Source: RGIG4140 sp045632845
GTDB taxonomy: Bacteria; Pseudomonadota; Alphaproteobacteria; CAAHEQ01; UBA3637
Length of the DNA: 64,000 nucleotides
NCBI GenBank assembly: GCA_045632845.1
Contig: JAZQXL010000015.1
Location: 62,001 to 126,000, forward strand
Direction of reading: 5' to 3'
Shown here: piece after piece, positions 32,977-41,355 of the stretch
How positions within the stretch are numbered: position 1 is the stretch's first letter
Layout of the letters: each line of letters opens with the position of its first letter
Notes under the pieces: generated by a model
Seen by the model: the letters and a program-made list of their open reading frames with translations, nothing else
What the model was told of the DNA's origin: nothing
The model's database searches: none
Translations under genes and position numbers: made by a program

Positions 32977-34491
32977 ATGACTTTACAAAAGACAAGAGAA
33001 CAAAACTATCCAGAGTGGTATCAAAATGTAATTACAGTTGCGGATATGGCTGAAAATTCTTCTTCTCCTGGGTGTATGGTCATTAAACCGTGGGGTTATG
33101 GGATTTGGGAACGTATGCAACGTGTTTTGGATGATATGATCAAAGAAACAGGTCATGAAAACTGCTATTTCCCAATGTTTATCCCTCTTTCATATTTTCA
33201 AAAAGAAGCTGAACACGTTGATGGTTTTGCCAAAGAAATGGCTGTTGTGACACATTCTCGTCTTAAATCAGTTGATGGCAAATTAACACCAGATTCTCCA
33301 TTAGAAGAACCATTGATTATCCGCCCAACCAGTGAAACAATCATTGCAGATTCATTTTCAAAATGGGTTAAGTCTTATCGTGATTTACCATTGATGATCA
33401 ACCAATGGGCAAACGTTGTGCGTTGGGAAATGCGTCCACGTCTTTTTTTAAGAACACGAGAATTTTTGTGGCAAGAAGGGCACACAGCTCATTCAACATA
33501 TGAAGAGGCTGAAAAAGAAGCTCAAACCATGCTTGATGTTTATGCCTCCTTTGCACGTGAAGCTTTGGCTATGCCTGTTTTGACGGGTAAAAAACCAGAA
33601 TTTGATAAGTTCCCAGGGGCAGTGGATACCTATTGTATTGAAGCTATGATGCAAGATGGCAAAGCTTTGCAAGCTGGTACAAGTCACTTCTTGGGCCAAA
33701 ACTTTGCAAAATCAGCAAATATTAAGTTCCAATCTTCACAAGGTACGCAAGAATATGCCTATACAACATCTTGGGGTGTTTCAACCAGATTGATTGGTGG
33801 GCTTATTATGACACATGGAGATGATGAAGGGATGGTTGTTCCACCTGTTGTTGCGCCACATCAAATTGTGATTGTGCCATTGCTTAAAGATAAATCAAAA
33901 ATTGATGAAGTGATGGATTATGCTAAAAAATTAAAACAAGCTTTGTCAGGGGCCTCATTTAAAGGGGAACGTGTTCGTGTTAAATTGGATGACAGACAAA
34001 AAGAATCTGTTGATAAAATGTGGGAATGGACAAGAAAGGGAACGCCTCTTGTCATTGAAGTTGGTCCACGTGATGTTCAAAATAATGCCCTTATGGTCCG
34101 TGACAGAACCAAAATCAATCTGAAAGAGTGGAAAGAGATTGTCTCATTTGACACATTTGTTGCTTCAGTTACTGAACGCTTGGCAAACATTCAAAATCAC
34201 TTGTTGGAACAAGCTCAAAATCGCTTAAACAATAACATTAAGAATGATATTCAAACACCTGAAGAATTTGAGAAATATTTTGCAAATCAAAATGTTTTTG
34301 TTGAAGGGGATAAAAACAGTGTTACGTTTGTTCGAGGCAAATGGTCAGGCGATAATGATATTGAAGAAAAGCTCAAATCAATGAAAATTAACATTCGTTG
34401 TATTCCTTTTGATCAATCAGGGACAGAAGGTGTTTGTTTGATCACAGGCAAACCTGCAACATTGGATGTTATTTACGCAAGATCTTATTAA
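32977..34491 (+). CDS. proS: Prolyl-tRNA synthetase, eukaryote/archaea-like type
   Basis: 504 residues from the ATG at 32977 (AAAGGTG upstream); the GTG 9 bp earlier is part of that site. Class II motifs are clear: motif 1 near GYGIWERMQRVLDDM, motif 2 INQWANVVRWEMRPRLFLRTREFLWQEGHTAH, and motif 3 near TSWGVSTRLIGGLIMTHGDDEG. There is no bacterial insertion domain between motifs 2 and 3, and there is a C-terminal extension ending in YARSY; both mark the archaeal/eukaryotic ProRS class rather than the form usual in alphaproteobacteria. It charges tRNA-Pro. Tandem terminators follow. Confidence 0.95.
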   Translation: MTLQKTREQNYPEWYQNVITVADMAENSSSPGCMVIKPWGYGIWERMQRVLDDMIKETGHENCYFPMFIPLSYFQKEAEHVDGFAKEMAVVTHSRLKSVDGKLTPDSPLEEPLIIRPTSETIIADSFSKWVKSYRDLPLMINQWANVVRWEMRPRLFLRTREFLWQEGHTAHSTYEEAEKEAQTMLDVYASFAREALAMPVLTGKKPEFDKFPGAVDTYCIEAMMQDGKALQAGTSHFLGQNFAKSANIKFQSSQGTQEYAYTTSWGVSTRLIGGLIMTHGDDEGMVVPPVVAPHQIVIVPLLKDKSKIDEVMDYAKKLKQALSGASFKGERVRVKLDDRQKESVDKMWEWTRKGTPLVIEVGPRDVQNNALMVRDRTKINLKEWKEIVSFDTFVASVTERLANIQNHLLEQAQNRLNNNIKNDIQTPEEFEKYFANQNVFVEGDKNSVTFVRGKWSGDNDIEEKLKSMKINIRCIPFDQSGTEGVCLITGKPATLDVIYARSY

Positions 34492-34502
34492 AAACAGTTG
34501 AT

Positions 34503-34564
34503 TTCCCAATCGCAATTAGAACTTTTGGGTTCGGTGCGGTTGGGAATATTTTTAAATTTTTTTA
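34503..34564 (+). terminator. First terminator after proS
   Basis: TTCCCAATCGCA (34503-34514) pairs with TGCGGTTGGGAA (34535-34546), one G-U, followed by a T-rich tract. Confidence 0.8.
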
Positions 34565-34597
34565 TGCCATCTGTTTTGTTTCAGGTGGCATTTTTTC
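34564..34597 (+). terminator. Second terminator after proS
   Basis: ATGCCATCTG pairs with CAGGTGGCAT and is followed by TTTTTT. Confidence 0.8.
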
Positions 34598-34698
34598 TAA
34601 AACAAAGCAGATTTTTATTTGAACACGAAAGAGCTTGCGAATTTTTAAAAGTTGTTATATTGTGGTTGTGTAACAAAAAAATGTCTCAAGGGAACAAA

Positions 34699-35625
34699 AT
34701 GAAAAAAGTTTATTTAAAGATCTGCCGTGTTTTAATTGTGCTGCTTTTAGTTGTGGTAGGGGTTGTCGGTGTTGGTGTTTTTTATAAGTATCAGCAAAGT
34801 GAAGAAATGCACATTTTTATGATTTGTAATGAAGAATATGCCCCCTTTACAGCAGCCTCAATCTATTCAATTGAAAAAAACAAAGATTTTTTGAGCAAAA
34901 TAAAATATCACGTTGCTATTGTGGATGATATAAAAAGAACAAAAGAATATTTTAATGCTTTTGATCAAAATAAGATTGAATTTATTGATGTTCCTAAATT
35001 TTTTAAGGATAAATATGACAAGCAACTTGTGAATGCTTATAATACAAGATTGCTTGTTGCTGAAATTTTCCCTTCAATGGATAAAATTTTGTATTTAGAT
35101 AGCGATATCTTGGTGTTTAAAGATTTGAGCAAATTGTATCATACTGATTTGAAGGATAATTATGCAGGTGTTGTTGGTGATGTGAAAGAGGCTGTTGCGC
35201 TTCGAACACCTGTGCTTGGAACCAAGGCTTATTTTAATGCTGGTGTTATATTGTTTAATTTGAAACAAATGCGTCAAGAGGGTGTTACTCAAAAATTAAT
35301 ACAAACGTATCAATCGCTTGATGCAGAAAAAAAACTTATTTGGCCAGATCAAGATGTGTTGAATGTTGTGTTTGAAAATAAGGTTTTATTTTTACCGCAA
35401 ACATATAATTCGCAATGGAGTATGGTAGAAGAAAATAAAGAATTTCATATTTTGCATTATACAGGCTATAAACCTTGGCTTGAAACAAAATTACCATATG
35501 TTTTTAAATATTGGGAAACGCTTTATTCTGTTTCAAAAGAAAATTATCAAAAAACAGTTGATAAGTCTGTTTTTTCTCTTTGGTATAAACAGAATATTAC
35601 TCGTTTAAAAAAGGTGTTTGATTAG
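34699..35625 (+). CDS. Family 8 glycosyltransferase with N-terminal membrane anchor
   Basis: 308 residues from the ATG at 34699, with AAGGGA upstream; an ATG at 34681 is an alternative. Residues 8-28 are a membrane helix (VLIVLLLVVVGVVGVGVFY). The GT8 catalytic part runs from MHIFMICNEEYAPFTAASIYS to the DxD in KILYLDSDILVF, then TKAYFNAGVILFNLKQMR and the closing ILHYTGYKPW, the set seen in LPS galactosyl and glucosyltransferases and general stress GT8 proteins. A retaining transfer from UDP-sugar is expected. It stands alone behind two terminators and before the repeat-protein array. Confidence 0.88.
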   Translation: MKKVYLKICRVLIVLLLVVVGVVGVGVFYKYQQSEEMHIFMICNEEYAPFTAASIYSIEKNKDFLSKIKYHVAIVDDIKRTKEYFNAFDQNKIEFIDVPKFFKDKYDKQLVNAYNTRLLVAEIFPSMDKILYLDSDILVFKDLSKLYHTDLKDNYAGVVGDVKEAVALRTPVLGTKAYFNAGVILFNLKQMRQEGVTQKLIQTYQSLDAEKKLIWPDQDVLNVVFENKVLFLPQTYNSQWSMVEENKEFHILHYTGYKPWLETKLPYVFKYWETLYSVSKENYQKTVDKSVFSLWYKQNITRLKKVFD

Positions 35626-35649
35626 TATATAATTATATATCAAAAATAC

Positions 35650-35678
35650 TTGACAAATGTTAGATTTTTCGCTATAAT
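35650..35678 (+). promoter_or_regulatory. Promoter of the first leucine-rich-repeat gene
   Basis: TTGACA (35650-35655) and a perfect TATAAT (35673-35678), spacing 17 bp. Confidence 0.85.
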
Positions 35679-35712
35679 CCTCTCGTCATAATTTATGGAG
35701 GGTGTTAAGTAT

Positions 35713-37479
35713 ATGGCAAAGTCAATGTTTGATATTATCAAAAAGCAAAATGGTGAAAAATTTGCAAAAGAGATTAGGGATACAGATTCCAGAATTTTTG
35801 AAATTGAAAATTTACCAGAAATTTTAAAATATGCAGGGCGCAACCCTGAAAATTTGGTCCCCTTTTTAAGGGGTCTTTTAAAAGTTGAAGAAGATGTTCA
35901 AACCATAGAGGTGTTAGATCCTTTTACCCTGTTGAAACAAGCGGGGTATAATGCTTTTTATGCCAATACGCTTAAAAAACAAAATTCAATTCAAAAGTAT
36001 TTTAAAAAAAGTGAAGAGTTGTGTACTTTTCGTGATCCCGACAGATATAAAAATTATTATATCATCCATGCGGTGAAAGAAAATGTGGATCAAATTCATC
36101 GAGAGAATTTTTCTTATCCTGAAAGGCAAGATACCTATGGGACATCGGTGATTTCTATTCAAATTGTCAAAGAGGGTGGTTTTATCTCAATTAAAAACAG
36201 ATACAATCATTCTGTTTTGATGGCTGATGCCACATTTGAGTCAAATCCTGACAATATTATCAACGGATTATCAGCCTCTCTTAAAAAATATTTTAATGTT
36301 GATTTTAAAACAAGCCCAGTTGCCAAGTTGCCAGATGGATTCACTTATCAAAATGGGTGTTTGTATAAATATAATGATGAACTGAATAACTATTATTTTG
36401 GGGATGGTTTTTATTTAAAAGACGGGGTTGTAACAGAACTAAAAAAAGATTATCAATTTTTTGTTGGGCACTATTTGTTTGATTTAAAAGAAAAAACTGT
36501 TACAAATTTTGTGGAAAGTTCAAAACAAAAAGATCCATTTGTTCCCATTTTAAATGAAGAATTAAAAGGCAAAAGAATTCAAAAACAAATGGTTAATGGG
36601 GCCATTCATTTGTATTTGGATGATGAGATTTTTTTAAAAACCAATGAAAAACATGAAGCCAAAGAAATCACCTTTTTTAGGGCTGAAGAGTTGCCCTCAG
36701 GTGCTTTTCGAAACATATTAACAAATGCCATTTCTTTAACAGCGCCGAATTTAAGAAAAATTGGTTCTTATTGTTGCTCAGGCCCTTTTTGGAAAAAAGT
36801 GGATACGCCGAAGCTTGAAGAAATTGGGGATAATAATTTTTCATGTATGGATATGAAGGTTATTTCATTCCCGCATCTTAAAAAAATGGGACAAAGATGT
36901 TTGTCTTTTTCACATACAGTTGAAAGGATGTATTTGCCAGAGTTAAAAGAGGTGGGGGCCAATTCAATTTCGTATAATTTACGTCTTGAAAAGGTTAATT
37001 TAAAGTCTGCTGAGCGCATTTCAAAAGGTGCGCTTGTTAGTAATAGATCGCTCAAAAGAATTTGGGTGCCACAAGTAAAAGTTATTGAATCTGAAGCGTT
37101 GTGTGATAATGATGGTTTGGAAAGATTGGATTTGATGCGCCTTGAAAAAGTTGGTCATAAGGCAGTTAGCTTTAACTCAAAGCTTAAAAAAGTTTGGGCG
37201 CCAAGGTTAGAAAAAGGGGGCATGTTTTGTTTGAGCGAAAATGCATTTGGCTGTTATGTGTCAGCCAAAAATTTAAAAGAACTTCAGATTGGTTCGCTCA
37301 AAAATGGTGCCCGTCTTTATGCACCTTTGCTTAAAAACACGGATTTTATTGTGAATAAATTGCATAAAAGAATGGTTCAATCACATTTGTGCGTGAGAAA
37401 GTCAGACTCATATTTTGATATACTCAGCTTTATGGGGTTGAAATCGTATAAAAAAGAAAAGCAAAGAAGTATTGGTTAA
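35713..37479 (+). CDS. BspA-like leucine-rich-repeat protein with conserved N-domain, member A
   Basis: 588 residues from the ATG at 35713. Residues 1-200 hold the family domain (MFDIIKKQNGEKFAKEI at the start, ELCTFRDPDRYKNYYIIHAVK near 100, GTSVISIQIVKEGGFISIKNRYNH near 150), 200-300 a linker with a FGDGFYLKDG turn, and residues 330-560 about eight BspA-type repeats such as LPELKEVGANSISYNLRLEKVNL. The C-terminus is basic. No signal peptide. It leads a run of three genes separated by 6 bp or overlapping by 4 bp. BspA repeats usually bind protein ligands, often host surface proteins. Here they are joined to a domain with no known function. Confidence 0.82.
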   Translation: MAKSMFDIIKKQNGEKFAKEIRDTDSRIFEIENLPEILKYAGRNPENLVPFLRGLLKVEEDVQTIEVLDPFTLLKQAGYNAFYANTLKKQNSIQKYFKKSEELCTFRDPDRYKNYYIIHAVKENVDQIHRENFSYPERQDTYGTSVISIQIVKEGGFISIKNRYNHSVLMADATFESNPDNIINGLSASLKKYFNVDFKTSPVAKLPDGFTYQNGCLYKYNDELNNYYFGDGFYLKDGVVTELKKDYQFFVGHYLFDLKEKTVTNFVESSKQKDPFVPILNEELKGKRIQKQMVNGAIHLYLDDEIFLKTNEKHEAKEITFFRAEELPSGAFRNILTNAISLTAPNLRKIGSYCCSGPFWKKVDTPKLEEIGDNNFSCMDMKVISFPHLKKMGQRCLSFSHTVERMYLPELKEVGANSISYNLRLEKVNLKSAERISKGALVSNRSLKRIWVPQVKVIESEALCDNDGLERLDLMRLEKVGHKAVSFNSKLKKVWAPRLEKGGMFCLSENAFGCYVSAKNLKELQIGSLKNGARLYAPLLKNTDFIVNKLHKRMVQSHLCVRKSDSYFDILSFMGLKSYKKEKQRSIG

Positions 37480-37485
37480 AATTGA

Positions 37486-39003
37486 ATGGCAAAATCCGTA
37501 TATGAGCAGGTCAAAAAACAAAATGGCGAGGCTTTTGCAAGAGAGCTGAGAGATTTTGATAATGGGATTTTTGAAATTCCCTCTCTTGTTGAAATGCTCA
37601 AATTTGCAGGATATGAAGCAGGGCCAATCAAAGAATATCTTTCAGCTTTAAAATGGCAGTATTTTGACAGAAAACCATCACAAAAGACAGAAAATCCCTT
37701 TAATCTTTTGAAAAAAGCATGTTATACGGCATTTTATGTTGATAGTTTAAAAAAACAGCTCAGTATTCAAAAATATTTTAATAAGGATACGGCTCTTTGC
37801 ACGTTTAAAGATAAAGAGCGCTTTTTAAAATATCACATTATTTATTGCATCAAAGAGGGGGCTCATAAATTAAAGCCTGCTCAAAACCCCATGCGGGAAG
37901 ATGAATATGGGGTGTCAGTTATCTCCATTCAAATTTTAAAAGAGGGTGGATTTTTAAAAATAACCAACAGATACAATCATTTGGTTGAAAATCCTGATAA
38001 CACCTTTAATTCCAATCCAGATCGGATTATCCCTGGTTTAACCGAAGCGTTAGAAGGCTATTTTAAAGATATTACAATTGCAAGGGATGGGAACTTGCCA
38101 GAGGGATATATCTTTTTTAAAAATAAATTGCTTAAGGTAAATGGCGAGTTTGCGAATAATTTTGTGGGTGAGAATTTTTATATCGATGGCGCAGGCAATT
38201 TTTTTGAAATTGATAAGGATAAAGAGATTATCATTGATAATTATGTGTTTAATTTAAAAGAAAGAACGTTTTCAAAAATCATTGAAAGGATTTGTTCTGG
38301 TCAAATACCTGAACTCTTGACAAAAGAGTTTGAAGGCAAAGCGTTGCAGTTAAAATCAAGCAAAAGAGGGCATAAAGCTTTGTTTGTTGATGGTGTTAAA
38401 ATTTTGGAAACACTGGAGGGGAATTTAACCTTTTTGAATTTGCCCAATGCTTTGGAATTTAAAGAACATTTTATCCATTTTGATCGGTTTTTGAAATATC
38501 TTTTTGCCCCAAAGGTTCAAAAAATTGGGCGAGGGTGTCTTGTTAAAAATGAGGCAATTAAATATCTTCATTTGCCTTGTTTGCAAGAAGTTGGTTCTGA
38601 TTTTTTAATGTTGAATCAAGGGTTAGAAACTTTATCTCTTCCATTGCTTAAAAAAATGGGAGATAATTGTTTGTTAAAATCTAATTTAAAATCTATTATA
38701 CTTCCGTCAATTGAATATATGGGGGAAGGTTGTTTTTCAGATTCTCTTTTTCTTCAACGTGTTGTTGTTCCAAATCTTCGTTATTTAGGGGCTGGGTTTG
38801 TGTGGCGCAACCAACATTTAAAAGATTTTTATGCGCCAAAGTTAAACAAATATCCAGACCTGTGGACGGGGCATAATTATCATTTTTACTATCATCCAAA
38901 ACGAAAAAAATTGATTAACAATCGAAAAAATATTCATAAAATCTTAAAAACACCCTTGTTGAAGCTAATTAAAATGTATTTTAAAGAACGGGGGAGCAGA
39001 TGA
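37486..39003 (+). CDS. BspA-like leucine-rich-repeat protein with conserved N-domain, member B
   Basis: 505 residues, start 6 bp after member A. The same N-domain is present: VYEQVKKQNGEAFARELRDF, then LCTFKDKERF near 103 and NRYNHLVENPDNTF near 165. Roughly six repeat units follow between residues 320 and 470 (LHLPCLQEVGSDFLML; LSLPLLKKMGDNCLL), and a Lys/His-rich tail after 470 (FYYHPKRKKLINNRKN). It overlaps the next gene by 4 bp (ATGA), which implies translational coupling. No secretion signal. Compared with member A it has fewer repeats but a very similar N-domain. Confidence 0.82.
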   Translation: MAKSVYEQVKKQNGEAFARELRDFDNGIFEIPSLVEMLKFAGYEAGPIKEYLSALKWQYFDRKPSQKTENPFNLLKKACYTAFYVDSLKKQLSIQKYFNKDTALCTFKDKERFLKYHIIYCIKEGAHKLKPAQNPMREDEYGVSVISIQILKEGGFLKITNRYNHLVENPDNTFNSNPDRIIPGLTEALEGYFKDITIARDGNLPEGYIFFKNKLLKVNGEFANNFVGENFYIDGAGNFFEIDKDKEIIIDNYVFNLKERTFSKIIERICSGQIPELLTKEFEGKALQLKSSKRGHKALFVDGVKILETLEGNLTFLNLPNALEFKEHFIHFDRFLKYLFAPKVQKIGRGCLVKNEAIKYLHLPCLQEVGSDFLMLNQGLETLSLPLLKKMGDNCLLKSNLKSIILPSIEYMGEGCFSDSLFLQRVVVPNLRYLGAGFVWRNQHLKDFYAPKLNKYPDLWTGHNYHFYYHPKRKKLINNRKNIHKILKTPLLKLIKMYFKERGSR

Positions 39004-40574
39004 CAAAATCTGTTTATGAACAAATCAAAAAACAAAATGGTGAGGCTTTTGCAAGAACTATTCGTGATTTTGATGCGGGTATTTTTGAATTGCCCAATAT
39101 TGTCAAACGGTTAAAATATGCAGGACGGGATGCTGAGCCCATTAAAGAGCTGCTTTCTTCATTTAGAAGGGGATATGTTGAAATGGACACAGTTTCAAAA
39201 ACGCCGTTTGAGTTGTTGAAACAAGCTGGGTACAAGGCTTTTTATGCGGATAATCTTAAAAAACAACGCTCAATTGCGCACCTGTTTGCCCCTGGGGAAG
39301 GGTTGTGTACCTTTAGAGATGAGGATAGATTTAAATTATACCATATTATTCACTGCGTTAAAGAAGGGGCTGAAAATTTGAAACGTTCAAATTTTAAGGC
39401 CCCAAAAAGAGAAGATGAATATGGCAGATCTGTTATTTCCATTCAAATTTCAAAAGAGGGCGGGTTCATCAAAATCACCAATCGATATAACCATACGGTT
39501 GAAAATCCAGATAACACGTTTAATTCAAATCCGGACAATATTATCAATGGGTTAACACTATCGCTTAAAAAGTATTTTAATGTTGAATTTGCCTCACACC
39601 AAAAAATACCTGAAAATTTTATAATGATGAACAATTCACTTGTTAGGTACAATTTTGAAAAGAATAATAAATATTTTGGGGATGGTTTTTATATTAAGGA
39701 TGGCTTTATTCATGAAATTGACAAGGATAAAGAACTTTTAATTGATTGTTTTGTGTTGAATTTAAAGAAAAAGGAAGTTCGCCCTCTGGTTGATTTTGAT
39801 GTCGATTCATTTCTGTTTGGTTTGGATGAGCCCTCGTATTTAAAAAGAGAAAATCCATTTGTGACGGTTCTTGAAAAAGAGCTGGAAGGCAAAAAACTGC
39901 AAGTTAAAACGCTTAAAAAAGGCTCAAAGGCAGTGTATGCCAATAACATTAAAATTTTGGAAACCAAAGACAGTGCGTTAACATATCTGCATTTGCCAAC
40001 AACACAATATCTTCCGGCTGATTTTTTGAGTTATAACACAACACTAGGCACTTTTTTTGCCCCAATGGTAAAAGAAATTGGTCCTCGTGCGTTGAATAAT
40101 AACAGGTATTTAAAATCTCTTTATTTGCCAAGGGTGCAAAAAATTGGTTCTTGTTTTTTAGAATACAATTATAACTTAACCTATTTGAATGCGCCGTTGG
40201 TTGAAGAAATTGACAATCGGGTGATGCGTGAGGTAAAGCTTAAACACTTGATTGCCCCTTGTTTAAAATCAATTGGGATGGACAGTTTCATTAGAGATAG
40301 GGATTTAGAGCTTTTTTCAGCCCCCTGGTTGCAAAGAGTGAGCAATGGTGTTTTGGCAAGCAACAAGCGTTTGACCAGATTATATGCGCCCAATCTTTTA
40401 ACGGAAAATCCTTTTTCTTGTATGATTTATATAAGTAATTATCAAGATTTAGATGATGGTTTTTTAGCTTTTCATCCAGAAAGAAAAAAATTGATGAAGC
40501 ATAAATCAAATTTGAAACGGATGCTTAAAAAAGAGCGCATTTGGGAAAGGTTTTTGCTTTGGGTGAAGGAATAA
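39000..40574 (+). CDS. BspA-like leucine-rich-repeat protein with conserved N-domain, member C
   Basis: 524 residues beginning inside the stop codon region of member B (ATGA overlap). N-domain as in the others: VYEQIKKQNGEAFARTIRDFD at the start, GLCTFRDEDRF near 103, EDEYGRSVISIQISKEGGFIKI near 140 and NPDNTFNSNPDNIINGL near 173. Repeats lie at about 325-470 (LPRVQKIGSCFLEYN; APCLKSIGMDSFI), and a similar basic tail FHPERKKLMKHKSN closes it. The shared tail in B and C shows recent duplication. No signal peptide or membrane segment. Likely the last gene of the operon. Confidence 0.82.
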   Translation: MTKSVYEQIKKQNGEAFARTIRDFDAGIFELPNIVKRLKYAGRDAEPIKELLSSFRRGYVEMDTVSKTPFELLKQAGYKAFYADNLKKQRSIAHLFAPGEGLCTFRDEDRFKLYHIIHCVKEGAENLKRSNFKAPKREDEYGRSVISIQISKEGGFIKITNRYNHTVENPDNTFNSNPDNIINGLTLSLKKYFNVEFASHQKIPENFIMMNNSLVRYNFEKNNKYFGDGFYIKDGFIHEIDKDKELLIDCFVLNLKKKEVRPLVDFDVDSFLFGLDEPSYLKRENPFVTVLEKELEGKKLQVKTLKKGSKAVYANNIKILETKDSALTYLHLPTTQYLPADFLSYNTTLGTFFAPMVKEIGPRALNNNRYLKSLYLPRVQKIGSCFLEYNYNLTYLNAPLVEEIDNRVMREVKLKHLIAPCLKSIGMDSFIRDRDLELFSAPWLQRVSNGVLASNKRLTRLYAPNLLTENPFSCMIYISNYQDLDDGFLAFHPERKKLMKHKSNLKRMLKKERIWERFLLWVKE

Positions 40575-40686
40575 AATTAATTAAAGTTATCCTTTAAATA
40601 TCTGTTTGAATTTATTGAAATATAATTATAAAAAAACTTTTCTTTTTAATCTTTTTATCAGGTTTGAAGTTTTAACATAAAGGTAA

Positions 40687-40730
40687 AAAAAACACCCAAT
40701 CCAAAAGGGTTTTAGGTGCTTTTTTTTTAA
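40687..40730. terminator. Hairpin with A and T runs between convergent genes
   Basis: CACC...GGTG enclose a partly paired CAATCC/GGGTTTTA core, flanked by A and T runs. It separates member C from the convergent DUF2147 gene. Confidence 0.6.
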
Positions 40731-40738
40731 TATTTTTA

Positions 40739-41188
40739 TTATGGTTTGATAATTTTTGGCACAAAAGGGGTTAAATCTTTCTTTTGAAAAGAGGTGTTCT
40801 TTTGCCATGTTTGGTTGCGCCCTAAAAAGGCAATTTTCCCCCGCACAATCAAGTTGTCACCTTCACGCCAAAGTTCACAACCATAAACTTTTCCTTTTTT
40901 AGGGTCAAGGATGGTGCCATTTTTATATTTGTTGCCTTGTTTTTCTAAATCCCAAATAATATCTAAGCCCATAATTTTGGGGGAAGAAGGGAGCTTTGCC
41001 GTTGCTTCTTTGTTGCCAAAAATGTCAACCACACGGCCAAAGAGTTTGCCTTTATATTCATAAATTTCAACAACACTTTTGGGTGTTTTTGTTTCATCAT
41101 CAATGGTTGTCCAAAATCCTTTAACATCTTGAGCCATGCCTTCTAAGGATAAGAAAAGGGCAAGCAAAAAGGCGCAAAGTTTTTTCAT
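40739..41188 (-). CDS. DUF2147-family exported protein
   Basis: 149 residues from the ATG at 41188, with AAAGGAG upstream. A signal peptide covers residues 1-18 (KKLCAFLLALFLSLEGMAQ). The mature part has the DUF2147 pattern: GFWTTIDDETKTPKSVVEIYEYKGKLFGRVV, then GLDIIWDLEKQGNKYKNGTILDPKKGKVYGCELW and VRGKIAFLGRNQTWQK. Family members are small periplasmic beta-barrel proteins of unknown function, found in many Gram-negative bacteria. It is inserted on the opposite strand between the repeat-protein genes, which hints that the array grew around it or that it is older. Confidence 0.9.
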   Translation of the reverse strand: MKKLCAFLLALFLSLEGMAQDVKGFWTTIDDETKTPKSVVEIYEYKGKLFGRVVDIFGNKEATAKLPSSPKIMGLDIIWDLEKQGNKYKNGTILDPKKGKVYGCELWREGDNLIVRGKIAFLGRNQTWQKNTSFQKKDLTPFVPKIIKP

Positions 41189-41298
41189 TTTTTTATCTCC
41201 TTTTATTCTGTTTAAATCCAAAAGGTATCATATCTTAATTTTTAAAATTTAGCGTGACATTTTTTTGAAATTTAAAAATAAAATATTCCATAAAACGT

Positions 41299-41328
41299 TT
41301 GACAAAAGGTGTGCCCATTTGCTATGAT
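41299..41328 (+). promoter_or_regulatory. Promoter of repeat-protein member D
   Basis: TTGACA (41299-41304) and TATGAT (41323-41328), spacing 18 bp; it excludes the long upstream start of that frame. Confidence 0.75.
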
Positions 41329-41355
41329 AAGCCACTTTTTATTAGGAATCGTTCT

